From the NCBI GenBank assembly GCA_963714255.1, contig CAVQNU010000032.1, positions 66,510 through 130,509 on the forward strand: a stretch of DNA of 64,000 bases, written 5' to 3'. The notes below the pieces were generated by a model. It had not been told where the DNA came from. It did no database searches and saw nothing but the letters and a program-made list of their open reading frames with translations. Positions 8,136-17,943 of this stretch are shown piece by piece. Each line of letters opens with the position of its first letter. The first letter of the stretch is position 1. Origin of the DNA: Rhodovastum sp963714255 (GTDB lineage Bacteria; Pseudomonadota; Alphaproteobacteria; Acetobacterales; Acetobacteraceae). The translations under genes were made by a program, and so were the position numbers.

Positions 8136-11100
8136 TTATTCCGCTGCGATCCGGCCCGGATCGACCATCTGCGCGGCTAGCTGCAAATCAACCGACAGAA
8201 CCCTGGACACGCCGCGCTCCTGCATGGTCACGCCATACAACCGGTCCATCCTTGCCATCGTCAGATGATGATGAGTCACGACCAGGAACCTGGTACCGGT
8301 GTCACGCACCATGTCCTCCAGCAGCAGGCAGAACCGGTCCACATTGGCGTCGTCCAGCGGCGCGTCGACCTCATCCAGCACACATACCGGCGCGGGATTG
8401 CAGCGGAACACCGCGAAAATAAGCGACAGCGCCGTCAGCGCCTGCTCGCCGCCCGATAGCAACGACAGCGTCGCCAGCTTCTTGCCCGGCGGCTGGGCGT
8501 AAATCTCCAGCCCGGCCTGCAACGGATCATCCGAGCCGACCAGCGCCAGATGCGCCCGCCCGCCGCCGAACATGCGGGTGAACAAGGCCCGGAAATGCGT
8601 GTCCACCGCCTCGAACACCGCCGAAAGCCGCTCGCGGCCCTCGCGGTTCAAATGGCCGATCGAGCCGCGCAGCTTGGCAATGGCGGCACCCAGCTCGTCG
8701 CGCTCGCGCACGATCGTGTCGATCTGCTTGGCCATCGCGTCGGCCTCGACCTCGGCGCGCAGATTGACCGGCCCCATCTCCTCGCGTTCGCGCTGCAGCC
8801 GCTCCAGCTTGCGCCTTGCCTTGTCCTCGGTTTCCGGACCGATCTCGGCCGGCGGGTCGGGCATGGCCGGGCTGGCGCCGAGGCGCTCCAGAATGCGCTC
8901 GGCCACCACGCCCCAGGCATGATCGGCCTGGGTCGCCTCGCCCTGCAGCCGCACCACCCGCTCGCGCCCGGCGGCCAGCGCCAATTCGGCCGCGCGGGCG
9001 GCGCGGTCGGCGGCGGTGGCTTCGCCCTCGGCCTGCATGAGCGCATCGGCGGCCTGGCGGTGCGCGGCCTCCGCCACTTCCAGCGCATCCAGCGCGGCGA
9101 TCGACCGGGCGGCGGCGGCATCGGGGGCGGCGGCGCGGGCGGCGTGGTCGGCGCGCGCCGCCGCCTCCCGCGCGGCGAGGTCGACAACACGCTCACCGGC
9201 ATCGCGGGCGCGCATGTCCCAGTCCTCGCGCTCGGCCGCGAGCGTGCGCCGGCGATGCGCCCGCCCGGCGGCGGCCCGCGCCAGGGCTTGGCACTCGGCG
9301 CGGGTTTCGGCCTCGCGCGCGCGGGCGGCGGCGAGCGCCGCACGGGCCTGCTCCATGACGCTGCGCGCCGCCGCCGGATCGGCCAGCCCCTCCATGGCCT
9401 CGCGCGAAGCAGCCAGTGCCGCGTCGGCCTCAGTGGTCTCGGTTCCCAGCCGGGCTTGCTGGGCGTCGAGCGCCTGTTTGCGAGCTTCGGCACTCGCCGC
9501 GCGCGCGGCGAGTGCCGTCGCGGCGGCGCGCGCACGCTCCAAAGCCTGTTCGGCGTCCCGGCGCGCGGCGCGGGCCTGCTGCTCGGCCGCGTTCGCATCC
9601 CGTTCCGCCAACTCGGCGGCAGCGCGCGAGTCGCGTTCGAGTCTCTCGGCCGAGTCGCGGGCGCTGCGCTCGGCCGAGTCGGCCTCACTGCGGGCACTGC
9701 GTTCGGTGGTTTCCGCTTCGGTGCCGGCGTTGCGTTCGGTGGCGTCCGCCTCGGCCGCGGCGGCGCGTTCGGCGGCGGCCAACTCGGTGCGCGCGGTCTG
9801 ATTTTCCGCCTCGGCTGCGGCGCGGGCGGCCAGGGCGGCTTCGGCGGCTTCGGTGGCGTCGGCGAGGCGGGCGCGCAGTTCGGCAAACCGGTTGCGCTGC
9901 TGCAGCCTGATGGCGGCGGCGGTCGGCGTGCCGGCCTGGATGACATAGCCGTCCCAGCGCCACACCGCGCCCGCGCGCGACACCAGCGTCTGTCCGGGCC
10001 GCAGGCCGGGCTGCGCCCCGGCGCCATCCTCCGCCAGCCCGATTTGCGACAGGGCGCGCGCCAGCGCGGCCGGCGCGCGCACCAACGCCGCCAGCGGGGT
10101 GACGCCATCGGGCAGCGCCGGCAGCGGGTCGAGCGGCTTCAGTTCGCGCCAGTGCCGGGCGGCGCCGGTGTCGGCCGCCGAATTCCAGTTCCTCGCCCAG
10201 GGCCGCGCCGAGGGCGGCTTCCAGCCCGGCCGGTACCTCAAGCTGGTCCACCATGCGCGGCCAGCGCTCGCCGTCCTTGACCGACAGCACCTCGGCCAGG
10301 GCCTGCGCCTCGGCTTCCAGCCGGGTCCGGAGCAACTCGGCGGCGGTGGCCTGCTCGCGCGCGGCGGTCAGCGCGGCCTCGGCGTCGGCACGGCGCTTGG
10401 CGCCTTGGTCGCGGGCGGCCTCGCGCAGGGCGACGGCCTGCGCGTTCGCGCTGCGGCGCAGGGCGGCGGCGGTTTCCTGGGCGGTGCGGCGCAGCCGCGC
10501 GGCGGTTTCGGTGGCGCTGGCGCGCAGGCGCTGGGCTTCCTCCACCGCGGCGGCGCGGGCGGCGGCGGCGTGCTGCAGCGCGGCGGCGCGGGTCTGCTCG
10601 GTGGCTTCCAGGGCGGCGCGGGCGGCGTCCAGCGCGGCTTGCCGTTCCCCGCACGCCGCGTCGGCCGCCGCCAGCTCGGCCGGATCGACCAGCAGGGCCG
10701 CGACCTCCCGCTGCTCGGCGGTCAGGCGCGCGTGCTGCTCGGTCAGGCGCTGGGCGCGCGCTTCGGCGGTTTGCAGCGCCTCGGACAGGGCGCGGTGGCT
10801 TGCGGCCAGTTCGGCGGCGTGCTCGGTGGCGCGGTTGGCCTCGGCATCGGCGGCCCGCGCCGCATCTTCGGCCTCGGCGGCGGCGGCTTCGGCCTGCGCG
10901 AGGCGGGCTGGGTGGGCGGCGTCGGCCTCGGCGAGGCGGGCGGCCTCCTCGTCCAGCCGGGCCATGGCGGCGACGGCGTCGCGGCTGGTCTGTTCGGCGT
11001 GGGCGAGGTCGCGCACCACCTGTTCCAGCCGTGCCGCGGCGGCGGCCAGCGCCTCGCGTGCCCGCGTCTCCTCGGCGGCGATCTGCTCACGGGCGAGCCG

Positions 11101-11994
11101 GTGGCGCTCCAGCGCGGTGCGCGCCTGCCCCTCCGTCTCGCGCAGTGCCGGCAGGCGGGCGGTGGCTTCGGCCGCGGCCGCGCTGGCGGCGGTGGCGGCG
11201 GCGGTGGCGGCGGCCACCGCTGCCTCCGCCTCGGCCAGCGCCGCCCGGGCGTCCGCCCTGGCGTGCTCGACCTTGGCCCGCTGGATCGCCAGCAGTTCGG
11301 CCTCGGCGTTGCGGATCAGGCCGGAAATGGTGCGGTAGCGGTTGGCCTGCCGGGCCTGGCGTTTCAGCCCCTCCAACTGCGTCTCAAGCTGGCCGCGCAG
11401 ATCCTCGGCGCGGGCGAGATTGGCCTCGGCGGCGCGCAGCTTCAGTTCGGCCTCGTGGCGGCGGGAATGCAGGCCGGTGATGCCGGCGGCTTCTTCCAGA
11501 ATGGCACGCCGGTCGTCCGGCCTGGCGTTGACCAGGCTGCCGACGGTGCCCTGGCTCACCAGGCCGGAGGAATGCGCGCCGGTGGCGAGGTCGGCGAACA
11601 GCGTCTGCACGTCGCGCGCGCGGGCCTCGCGGCCGTTGATGCGGTAGGCGCTGCCGCTGCCGCGTTCGATGCGCCGGCTGATCTCCAGCTCCGGCGCCTC
11701 GTGAAACGGCGGTGGCGCGGTGCCCTGGGTGTCGGCCAGATGCAGCGTGACTTCGGCGAGGTTGCGCGAGGCGCGGTGGGCGGTGCCGGCGAAGATCACG
11801 TCGTCCATCTCGCCGCCGCGCATGGAGCGCGCGGAGGTTTCGCCCATCGCCCAGCGCAGCGCTTCCACCACGTTGGACTTGCCGCAGCCGTTCGGGCCGA
11901 CGATGCCGGTCAGCCCCGGCAGGATGTCGACCACCACCGGCTCGGCGAAGCTTTTGAACCCGGCGATGCGCAAACGGCTGAAGCTGACAGGCAA
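8136..11994 (-). pseudogene. smc: Chromosome segregation ATPase SMC, frame broken by one surplus base in the hinge
   Basis: The span encodes a full-length SMC (about 1285 residues once corrected) that organises and segregates chromosomes with ScpA/ScpB. The N-terminal head has P-loop GPNGCGKS at 33-40. Two long Ala/Glu/Arg coiled coils flank the hinge, and the C-terminal head has LSGGEQALTALSLIFAVF and the Walker B VCVLDEVDAPLDD. The frame changes once near 10180-10185, at about residue 603: the upstream frame reads LGEELEFGG, the downstream one AADTGAARHWREL. The total length is 3n+1, so one extra base explains it, and dropping a T from GAATTC restores a sensible hinge. Because smc is normally needed for fast growth, a sequence error is likelier than true inactivation. 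Confidence 0.93.
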
Positions 11995-12021
11995 TTGGTT
12001 CCCCCCGGGCTGCGCGCGCCG

Positions 12022-12639
12022 CTATCCGGCGGCCGCGGCGACGGCCTTGGCGAACGCCTCGTAGCTCAGCGATCCCGATTCGCGGTGGTTTTTCGTGCCC
12101 CAGCCGTTGAACACGAAACTTGGGGTCGAATCGATGCCGAAGGTCTTCTGCGCCTCGTCCTGGCGCTGGATGATCCAGGTCCTGAGCGCGTCGTCGGCGA
12201 TGGCGCGGTCGAACGCCTCGCGCGGCAGGCCGGCGAGCGCCGCCATTTTGGCGAGTTCGTCGGTGGAATTGACCCCCCGCGCGAAGGCCCAGCGATCCTG
12301 CGACGCCAGCAACGCGGCGGTGAACGGCTCGTAGCGGGCGGGCGGCAGGGAGCGGGCGACCATGGCGGCGGTCAGGGCCACTTTGTCGAGCGGGAAGTCC
12401 CAGAACACGAAGCGCAGCTTGCCGGTGTCGATCAGTTCGGTTTTGACCCGCGGGAACGTCTCGCGGTGGAAGGCGGCGCAGTGCGGGCAGGTCAGCGAGT
12501 AGAATTCAGTGACACTCACCGGCGCGTCGGCGGCGCCGATGGCGCGCTCGGCGGTGGCAGCGTCGCCGGCCGCTCGGGCGAGCCCGGGAAGGGCCAGGGT
12601 TGGCACAAGTGATAGTAGGATGCGCCGCGAAACCTGCAT
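12022..12639 (-). CDS. DsbA-family thiol:disulfide oxidoreductase (exported)
   Basis: The 205-residue product starts MQVSRRILLSLVPTLALPGL, a signal peptide probably cleaved near residue 23 (ARA-AG). The thioredoxin-fold active site CPHC is at 51-54, inside EFYSLTCPHCAAFHRE. The cis-proline loop, DSTPSFVFNG, appears in the C-terminal third after a helical insertion, as in DsbA-type proteins. The likely role is disulfide formation or exchange in periplasmic proteins; no DsbB-like partner is nearby. The ATG at 12639 is preceded by AGAGG and is preferred to upstream in-frame starts that read through the hairpin repeat. It lies between smc and the DUF721 gene, an order often seen in this group. 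Confidence 0.9.
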   Translation of the reverse strand: MQVSRRILLSLVPTLALPGLARAAGDAATAERAIGAADAPVSVTEFYSLTCPHCAAFHRETFPRVKTELIDTGKLRFVFWDFPLDKVALTAAMVARSLPPARYEPFTAALLASQDRWAFARGVNSTDELAKMAALAGLPREAFDRAIADDALRTWIIQRQDEAQKTFGIDSTPSFVFNGWGTKNHRESGSLSYEAFAKAVAAAAG

Positions 12640-12704
12640 TGGAACCTCTATATCTGGTTTTGCTGCCATAGAACCCAGGCGGGCGTTCAGTCCAGGGCAA
12701 TTGA

Positions 12705-12817
12705 GTGAAGGAAGGAAGGCCAGGGCTCTGCCCTGGACCCGCCAAGGGGCAGTGGCCCCTTGGAACCCATTACTTAAGGTGCGGGGTCCAGGGCAGAGCC
12801 CTGGCCTTGCTTCCCTC
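12705..12817. repeat. Dispersed hairpin repeat, copy c (full, without inner palindrome)
   Basis: The left arm runs GTGAAGGAAGGAAGGCCAGG and the right arm returns CCTGGCCTTGCTTCCCTCAC. Between them lie CCAAGGGGC-AGTG-GCCCCTTGG and the centre ATTACTTAAGGTGCGGGG. The right end overlaps the DUF721 stop codon at 12816-12818. It sits within a minus-strand gene row, between DUF721 and the DsbA-like gene. Confidence 0.9.
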
Positions 12818-13295
12818 ACTCACGCGCCCCCCCACCCAGAACCACCCGCCCCAGCGATTCCAGCGCATCCCGCAACGCCCCTTCCGGCAGCGATTCCACG
12901 GCGCGGGCAGCGGCGGCGACGGCCTGCGGGCGTGGCGGCCGAGATGCGGGCGGCGGCGGCGGGGCGTCCTGGATGAAGCGCAGCCTGGTCACCGCCACAT
13001 GGCCGAGATGGCCGTTGATGCGGGCCATCAGCGGCTCGGCCATATGCTGCAGCTCCATCGCCACCGGCCCCGCGCAGCCGATGGCCAGCGTGCCGGAGAA
13101 CAGTTTTCGCGGCGTGGTGACCGCGGCGAGTGCGGGGCCGACAATGGCTTCCCAGTCGGCCAGCACTTGCGCGGTCGCCGGGGCACGCCGGCGGAAGGCT
13201 GGCCGCATGAGGGCGGGCACCAGCGCGCCGACCGGGCGCGGGCCGTAGACGTAGCGGGCCGGCTTGTCGTTGGACTCGTCCCCCGTCATGGTCAT
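12816..13295 (-). CDS. DUF721 family protein
   Basis: The predicted product has 159 residues. The DUF721 core, PALMRPAFRRRAPATAQVLADW through GCAGPVAMELQHMAEPLMARIN, spans about residues 25-105. A proline-rich linker and a short C-terminal helical tail follow. Relatives are small, probably nucleic-acid-associated proteins near dnaA or gyrase genes in other bacteria, with no firm biochemical role. The ATG at 13295 has GGAG six bases upstream and is preferred; another ATG, at 13289, shares its CATG with the mutY start on the opposite strand. The two genes are thus divergent with overlapping start regions. Confidence 0.85.
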   Translation of the reverse strand: MTMTGDESNDKPARYVYGPRPVGALVPALMRPAFRRRAPATAQVLADWEAIVGPALAAVTTPRKLFSGTLAIGCAGPVAMELQHMAEPLMARINGHLGHVAVTRLRFIQDAPPPPPASRPPRPQAVAAAARAVESLPEGALRDALESLGRVVLGGGARE

Positions 13296-14346
13296 CTCCG
13301 TGCTCCGCCCCGCCGACCTGCTCGCCTGGTACGACCGAAACCGCCGCGACCTGCCCTGGCGCGCCGGGCCGGGCCAGGCCGCCGACCCGTATCGCGTCTG
13401 GCTCAGCGAAATCATGCTCCAGCAAACTACCGTGGCGGCGGTTGCACCTTACTACGAAAGGTTCCTGCAGCGCTTCCCCGACGTGGCGGCGCTGGCGGCC
13501 GCACCCGAGGAGGCGGTGATGCACGCCTGGGCGGGGCTCGGCTATTACGCCCGCGCGCGCAACCTGCATGCCTGCGCGCGGGCGGTGGCGGCGCAGGGCG
13601 GGTTTCCGCGCGATGTCGTGGCGCTGCGGGCGCTGCCGGGCATCGGTCCTTATACGGCGGCGGCGGTGGCGGCGATCGCGTTCGGGGTGCCGGTGGTACC
13701 GGTGGACGGCAATGTCGAGCGGGTGGCGGCGCGGGTGTTCGCCATCGGGGCGCCTCTGCCGGGCGCCAAGGCGGCGATCGCAGCCGCGGCGGCGCGGCTG
13801 GGGGCGGACGGCGCCGCACGCGCACGGCCATCGGATTTCGCCCAGGCGCTGTTCGACCTGGGCGCCACAATCTGCACGCCGGCCGCACCAGCCTGCGCGG
13901 TGTGCCCGTGGATGACGGGTTGTGCCGGGCGCCGCCACGGGATCGCGGCCGGACTGCCGCGCAAATCCCCCAAACCCGCCCGGAAGTTGCGGCACGGAAC
14001 CAGCTTCTGGCTGACCGATGGGCGCCATGTGCTGCTGCGTCGCCGCCCGCCGCGCGGCCTGCTGGGCGGCATGACCGAACTGCCCGGCACGCCCTGGCGG
14101 GCCGAGCCCTGGAGCCGCGCCGACGCGCTGGTGCATGCTCCGATGCCGGCGATCTGGACCCCGGCCGGCGAGGTGCGGCATGGGTTTACCCATTTCGAAC
14201 TGCATATCGCCCTGTTCGCAGCACAGGTGGAGCGCATCGAGGGCGAGGGATTCCTGCATCCGGTGGCGGCGCTGGAGGCGGCGGCGCTGCCGTCGGTGAT
14301 GCGCAAATGCGCCGCCGCGGCCGCGCAGGCTGGTGGTACCGGCTGA
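13288..14346 (+). CDS. mutY: A/G-specific adenine DNA glycosylase
   Basis: The 352-residue product removes adenine mispaired with 8-oxoguanine. The catalytic Glu lies in SEIMLQQTTVAAV (E41). The helix-hairpin-helix LPGIGPYTAAAVAAIAFG begins at 116, with catalytic Asp140 in VVPVDGNVERV. The four cysteines CTPAAPACAVCPWMTGC have the C-x6-C-x2-C-x5-C spacing of a [4Fe-4S] cluster. The C-terminal ~130 residues form the Nudix-like domain that reads 8-oxoG. The start at 13288 overlaps the start region of the divergent DUF721 gene; a TTG at 13264 is possible but less likely. It is followed by 146 bases without a recognisable feature, then the convergent kinase gene. Confidence 0.96.
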   Translation: MVISVLRPADLLAWYDRNRRDLPWRAGPGQAADPYRVWLSEIMLQQTTVAAVAPYYERFLQRFPDVAALAAAPEEAVMHAWAGLGYYARARNLHACARAVAAQGGFPRDVVALRALPGIGPYTAAAVAAIAFGVPVVPVDGNVERVAARVFAIGAPLPGAKAAIAAAAARLGADGAARARPSDFAQALFDLGATICTPAAPACAVCPWMTGCAGRRHGIAAGLPRKSPKPARKLRHGTSFWLTDGRHVLLRRRPPRGLLGGMTELPGTPWRAEPWSRADALVHAPMPAIWTPAGEVRHGFTHFELHIALFAAQVERIEGEGFLHPVAALEAAALPSVMRKCAAAAAQAGGTG

Positions 14347-14492
14347 ACGGTTTCGCAGCGTTCCGCGACCAGTCCGATCCGGTTGGTGCCCGGCACCGCC
14401 CCGGCGCTGGCCGGTCTCATTGGCGGCTTCGGGTTCTGCCGAGGCCGCATGTCAAATGCCGGGCCAGCCTGGGCTCGCGGCGCTGGCCGCTT

Positions 14493-17400
14493 TCAATCAG
14501 TCTGAACCACTTCCAAATACCGCGACAGCACCGCCCGTAATTCACGGACCGTGAAGGGTTTTTTCAACAGCGGGGAGTCCTTGAAGCGCGGCGGCATAAC
14601 CAGGCTTGCCCGGAAGCCGGTGGCGAACACGAACGGGATTCCGCGGCGCGCCAGTTGGTCGGCCGCTGGCCAGACCAGCGTTCCGTCGAGGTCCACGTCA
14701 AGCAGGGCGATGTTGATCTCCGCCGTTTCCGCCAGTTCCACCGCCGGTTCCAGCCGCGCCACCGGCCCCACCACCGACGCGCCCAGGGTCGCCAGGTTGC
14801 TGGCGATGTTGGCGGCGAGCAGCGCGTTGTCCTCGACAACAAGGATGCGCTGTCCGCGCAGCGACTGGGCCCTGATCCCCGCTTCATCGATCTGCTCACC
14901 TTGCAGCGATGCTGCCGTTCCGGTCACCGTGGACGGGGGCAACGCGGGTGCCGGTTCGGTGAACGCGGCGATCTGATCCCACGGCACCACCATGGTGCAG
15001 CTCAGGCCCTCGGGCGGGAAATCGACCTGCACCGTGCCACCAAGTTCATACGCCAGGCTGTTCTCGATCAGCGCAAGGCCGAAGCCCCGCGGCGCGGGCG
15101 GCGTGATGACCGGACCGCCGGTTTCGCGCCAGTGCACCACCAGCGCCGGGTCATCCCCCTGTTCAGCCTGCCAATCGACGCAGACGCGTCCGCCAGGTAC
15201 CGACAGCGCGCCGTGCGCGGCTGCGTTGCGCGCCAGTTCGTGCACTGCCAGGCTCAACGCCAGTGCCGCCTTCGGCCGCAACAACACCGATGTGCCCGTC
15301 TCGATCGCCGCGGCAGACACGGCCTCGTCCATGTGGGGCGCCAACGCCTCGGCAAACAGCGTCCGCAGGCTGGCGCCCTCCCAGCGGCTCGTCGCCAGCA
15401 TGTCGTGGGCAAAGCTCATGGCGCGCAAACGGCCCTCGAACGTCGTCAGGAAGCCCTCCAGCGTGTCCGCGCGGGTCCCGCTCTGGCGGACCAGGGCCTG
15501 GATGGTGGCCAGCATGTCCTTCACGCGGTGATCGAGTTCCGCCATCAGCAAGTCCTGCCGCTGCCGCGCGGCGACCTCGTCGTTCACCCGCTGTTGCAGA
15601 TCCTCTGTCAGCTGGCGGAGCCTGATTTCGGTCTCCTTGAGCTGCGTGATGTCGCTCGACACGCAAACCACGCCCCGGATCGAGCCGTCCTCCATACGTA
15701 ACGGCGCCTTTGCCGCGCGGAACAGTCGGCGGCCCTGGCTGGCCGCGTCGAACGCCTCCTCCAGGATCTCCGCGCGGCCGGCCGTGATCACGCGCCGGTC
15801 ATTTGCCATCACCGCCGCGGCCTGCCGGGCGTTCGTGTGCCACTCGAGGTTGGTGCGGCCCATGATTTCGGAGGCGGTCCTGCCGACGACGGCCAGGGTG
15901 GCGGGGTTGGCGAACAAAAAGCGGCTTTCGGTGTCCTTCGCAAAAATCGGGTCCGGCGAGCAATTGCCGATGGCCCGGAGCAATGCCGCCGTCTGCCGCA
16001 GGTCTTCCTCCGTCTGCTTGCGCGCCGTGATGTCCTCGACGACCACGAGGAAACACTCCGCGCGGCCGTCGGGCGCGCGCAGCAGGGAGTCCGTGAGTTT
16101 GACCCAGACCAACCCGCCGTCCCTGCGCACATAGCGCTTCTCGATCGTGAAGGTCGCGATTTCTCCGGCGAGCAGTGCGGCCTTCTCCGCCGAACCGAGC
16201 GTCAGGTCGTCCGGATGGGTGATGTCCAGGAAAAGGCCGGCAAGCAGTTTCTCACGCGTATAGCCAGTGATTTCACACAGTTTATCGTTAATGCGCAGCG
16301 GCACACAGTCAAGGCTGGCCAACATCATGCCGACGACCGCCTGCTCAAAGATGGCACGAAACCGCAGCTTGACCCGGCTCTCCTCGGTCACGTCGCGGAA
16401 GAAGACCGTCAGGCCGTCCTTGGAGGGAAAAGCATGCACTTCGAAACGGGCATTTAGCGGACCATAATCATCCTCCGCCTGCGTCGGTACGCCGCTCTCC
16501 ATCGCTGTCCGGTACGCATCGGCGAAGACGGTTCCCGCCACCTCGGGAAACGCGTCCCAGATCACCTGGCCCAGCAGATCGCGACCCTGTGCAACCTTGG
16601 CCTTCGCGCGCGCATTGAGGTAGGTGTAGCGCCAGGAACGGTCGAGCACGGCGACGCTGTCGGTGGTGCTCTCCAGCGCGGTGCACAGGGCAATCTCCCT
16701 TGCCTCCAGCGCGGCAGCCATGCGGTCGAAGGCGGCGGCAAGACGGCCGAACTCGCTGCTGTCGGCAGGCAGGTTGGTGCGGGCAGCGAGATCGCCGGTC
16801 CGCCAGCGATCGGCAACCGCAATCAGCCGGTCGAGCGGACGCCGGATGAGGTGCCTGCCGAGCACGACCGTCAGGACAAGTGCCAACCCCGCTCCGGCGG
16901 CGATCAGCAGCAGTCCGGTGCGGTTTGCCTGCCCCACCACAGCGAACGAGACATCGCGGTCCAACCCCACCGAGATGCGTACGCCCTGCAACGCCGTACC
17001 AACGGGCGCGTAGGCGACGATGCGCACACGCCCGTCCGCGCCCTCCATCGGACCGACCCTGATCGCATCGCCCGCCAGGCTAAAGCGCGTCGCCTCTGGC
17101 ATCGTCTGGCCGGCATAACGGGCCCCGTCCGGAAAGCGCGCCAGCATCGTGCCGTTGTGGTCACGCACCGATACGGCAATGTCCTCCGGCAGACCGAGAT
17201 GTTCGAGCTGCTGGCGTAGCCAGTCAAGGTCGAGCGCCACCGCAACGATACCCGCGACGTTTCCCTCCCGGGTGGTGAACGGCCTGGCCATGTGGAGGGA
17301 CTTCCGCCCGGAAATGCGACCGACCGTGTACTCACCGATGACGAAGCCCCCGGCCTGCAGAGCGTCGCGGAAATAGGCCCGGTCGGACAGGCCGACATTG

Positions 17401-17747
17401 CGATCGAACTCGCCGGACCCGCAGATGATGTGCCCATCGAGGCCGACAACACCCACGAAGGTATAGCGCGGCGCCTGCGCCAGCAGGTTGGCCAGCAGGC
17501 GCGGGCATTCGTCAGGCAGGTTGTCCTGCACGGCAGGCGCGCCGCTGAGCGTGTTCAGCGCCTGCTCCGCCCCTTCGGCGATACGCTGTTGCTCGGCGCT
17601 GACCAGGCGCAGAAGGCGCAGCGCCTCGTCTTCGGCAAGTTGTTGCCGGACGTGGCGCATCTGGCTTTCGGTGTAGGCCAGGAACGTCAGCACCGGCACC
17701 AGTGCGATCGCGACGACCAGCAGCAGCCGGGCCAGAAGGCTGTTCAA
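14493..17747 (-). CDS. Hybrid HWE-family sensor histidine kinase with Cache, HAMP, three PAS and a receiver domain
   Basis: The predicted membrane sensor has 1084 residues. Order: TM1 (5-24), periplasmic Cache-type sensor (~25-275), TM2 (278-298), HAMP (~298-350), PAS domains near 355-475, 478-600 and 605-730, HWE phosphoacceptor MAELDHRVKDMLATIQALV (~760), HATPase with HELARNAAAHG and GFGLALIENSLAYELGG, and a receiver from ~968 with acidic VVEDN, phosphoacceptor D1017 and K in LLKKPF. HWE kinases usually read HRVKN; here the last residue is D. I choose the TTG at 17747 because GAGGTG precedes it and translation begins directly with TM1; longer versions would overlap the tetR gene. The ligand is unknown. 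It may feed its own receiver or an unlinked partner. Confidence 0.92.
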   Translation of the reverse strand: MNSLLARLLLVVAIALVPVLTFLAYTESQMRHVRQQLAEDEALRLLRLVSAEQQRIAEGAEQALNTLSGAPAVQDNLPDECPRLLANLLAQAPRYTFVGVVGLDGHIICGSGEFDRNVGLSDRAYFRDALQAGGFVIGEYTVGRISGRKSLHMARPFTTREGNVAGIVAVALDLDWLRQQLEHLGLPEDIAVSVRDHNGTMLARFPDGARYAGQTMPEATRFSLAGDAIRVGPMEGADGRVRIVAYAPVGTALQGVRISVGLDRDVSFAVVGQANRTGLLLIAAGAGLALVLTVVLGRHLIRRPLDRLIAVADRWRTGDLAARTNLPADSSEFGRLAAAFDRMAAALEAREIALCTALESTTDSVAVLDRSWRYTYLNARAKAKVAQGRDLLGQVIWDAFPEVAGTVFADAYRTAMESGVPTQAEDDYGPLNARFEVHAFPSKDGLTVFFRDVTEESRVKLRFRAIFEQAVVGMMLASLDCVPLRINDKLCEITGYTREKLLAGLFLDITHPDDLTLGSAEKAALLAGEIATFTIEKRYVRRDGGLVWVKLTDSLLRAPDGRAECFLVVVEDITARKQTEEDLRQTAALLRAIGNCSPDPIFAKDTESRFLFANPATLAVVGRTASEIMGRTNLEWHTNARQAAAVMANDRRVITAGRAEILEEAFDAASQGRRLFRAAKAPLRMEDGSIRGVVCVSSDITQLKETEIRLRQLTEDLQQRVNDEVAARQRQDLLMAELDHRVKDMLATIQALVRQSGTRADTLEGFLTTFEGRLRAMSFAHDMLATSRWEGASLRTLFAEALAPHMDEAVSAAAIETGTSVLLRPKAALALSLAVHELARNAAAHGALSVPGGRVCVDWQAEQGDDPALVVHWRETGGPVITPPAPRGFGLALIENSLAYELGGTVQVDFPPEGLSCTMVVPWDQIAAFTEPAPALPPSTVTGTAASLQGEQIDEAGIRAQSLRGQRILVVEDNALLAANIASNLATLGASVVGPVARLEPAVELAETAEINIALLDVDLDGTLVWPAADQLARRGIPFVFATGFRASLVMPPRFKDSPLLKKPFTVRELRAVLSRYLEVVQTD

Positions 17748-17773
17748 CGCACACCTCGTAGCGGACAGTACTC

Positions 17774-17799
17774 TTGCGACGTTCCGTTGCGACGTTCCG
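17774..17799. repeat. 13-bp tandem duplication upstream of the kinase gene
   Basis: TTGCGACGTTCCG occurs twice, back to back, at 17774-17786 and 17787-17799, 27-52 bases upstream of the kinase TTG start. Its place in the 196-base gap after tetR makes it a candidate regulator-binding or promoter element. No symmetry typical of a TetR operator is visible within one unit. Confidence 0.6.
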
Positions 17800-17943
17800 T
17801 GTGTCAACCATCGCCCTGCATCGGGCGGTTTGCAACGCGCAATATCATACCAGAAATAAGTCAATACACGAACCAAGTGCTGATGCGACACGGGAACGGT
17901 CGAATCGACGGACTTGCCGCCGGACATGAGTGGGTTATGCCGC

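Noticed and set aside
10099..12612. An 837-codon open frame on the plus strand, opposite smc
   Set aside because: It is glycine/arginine-rich text produced by the reverse of GC-rich coiled-coil codons, with no domain signature. The minus strand encodes clear SMC motifs.
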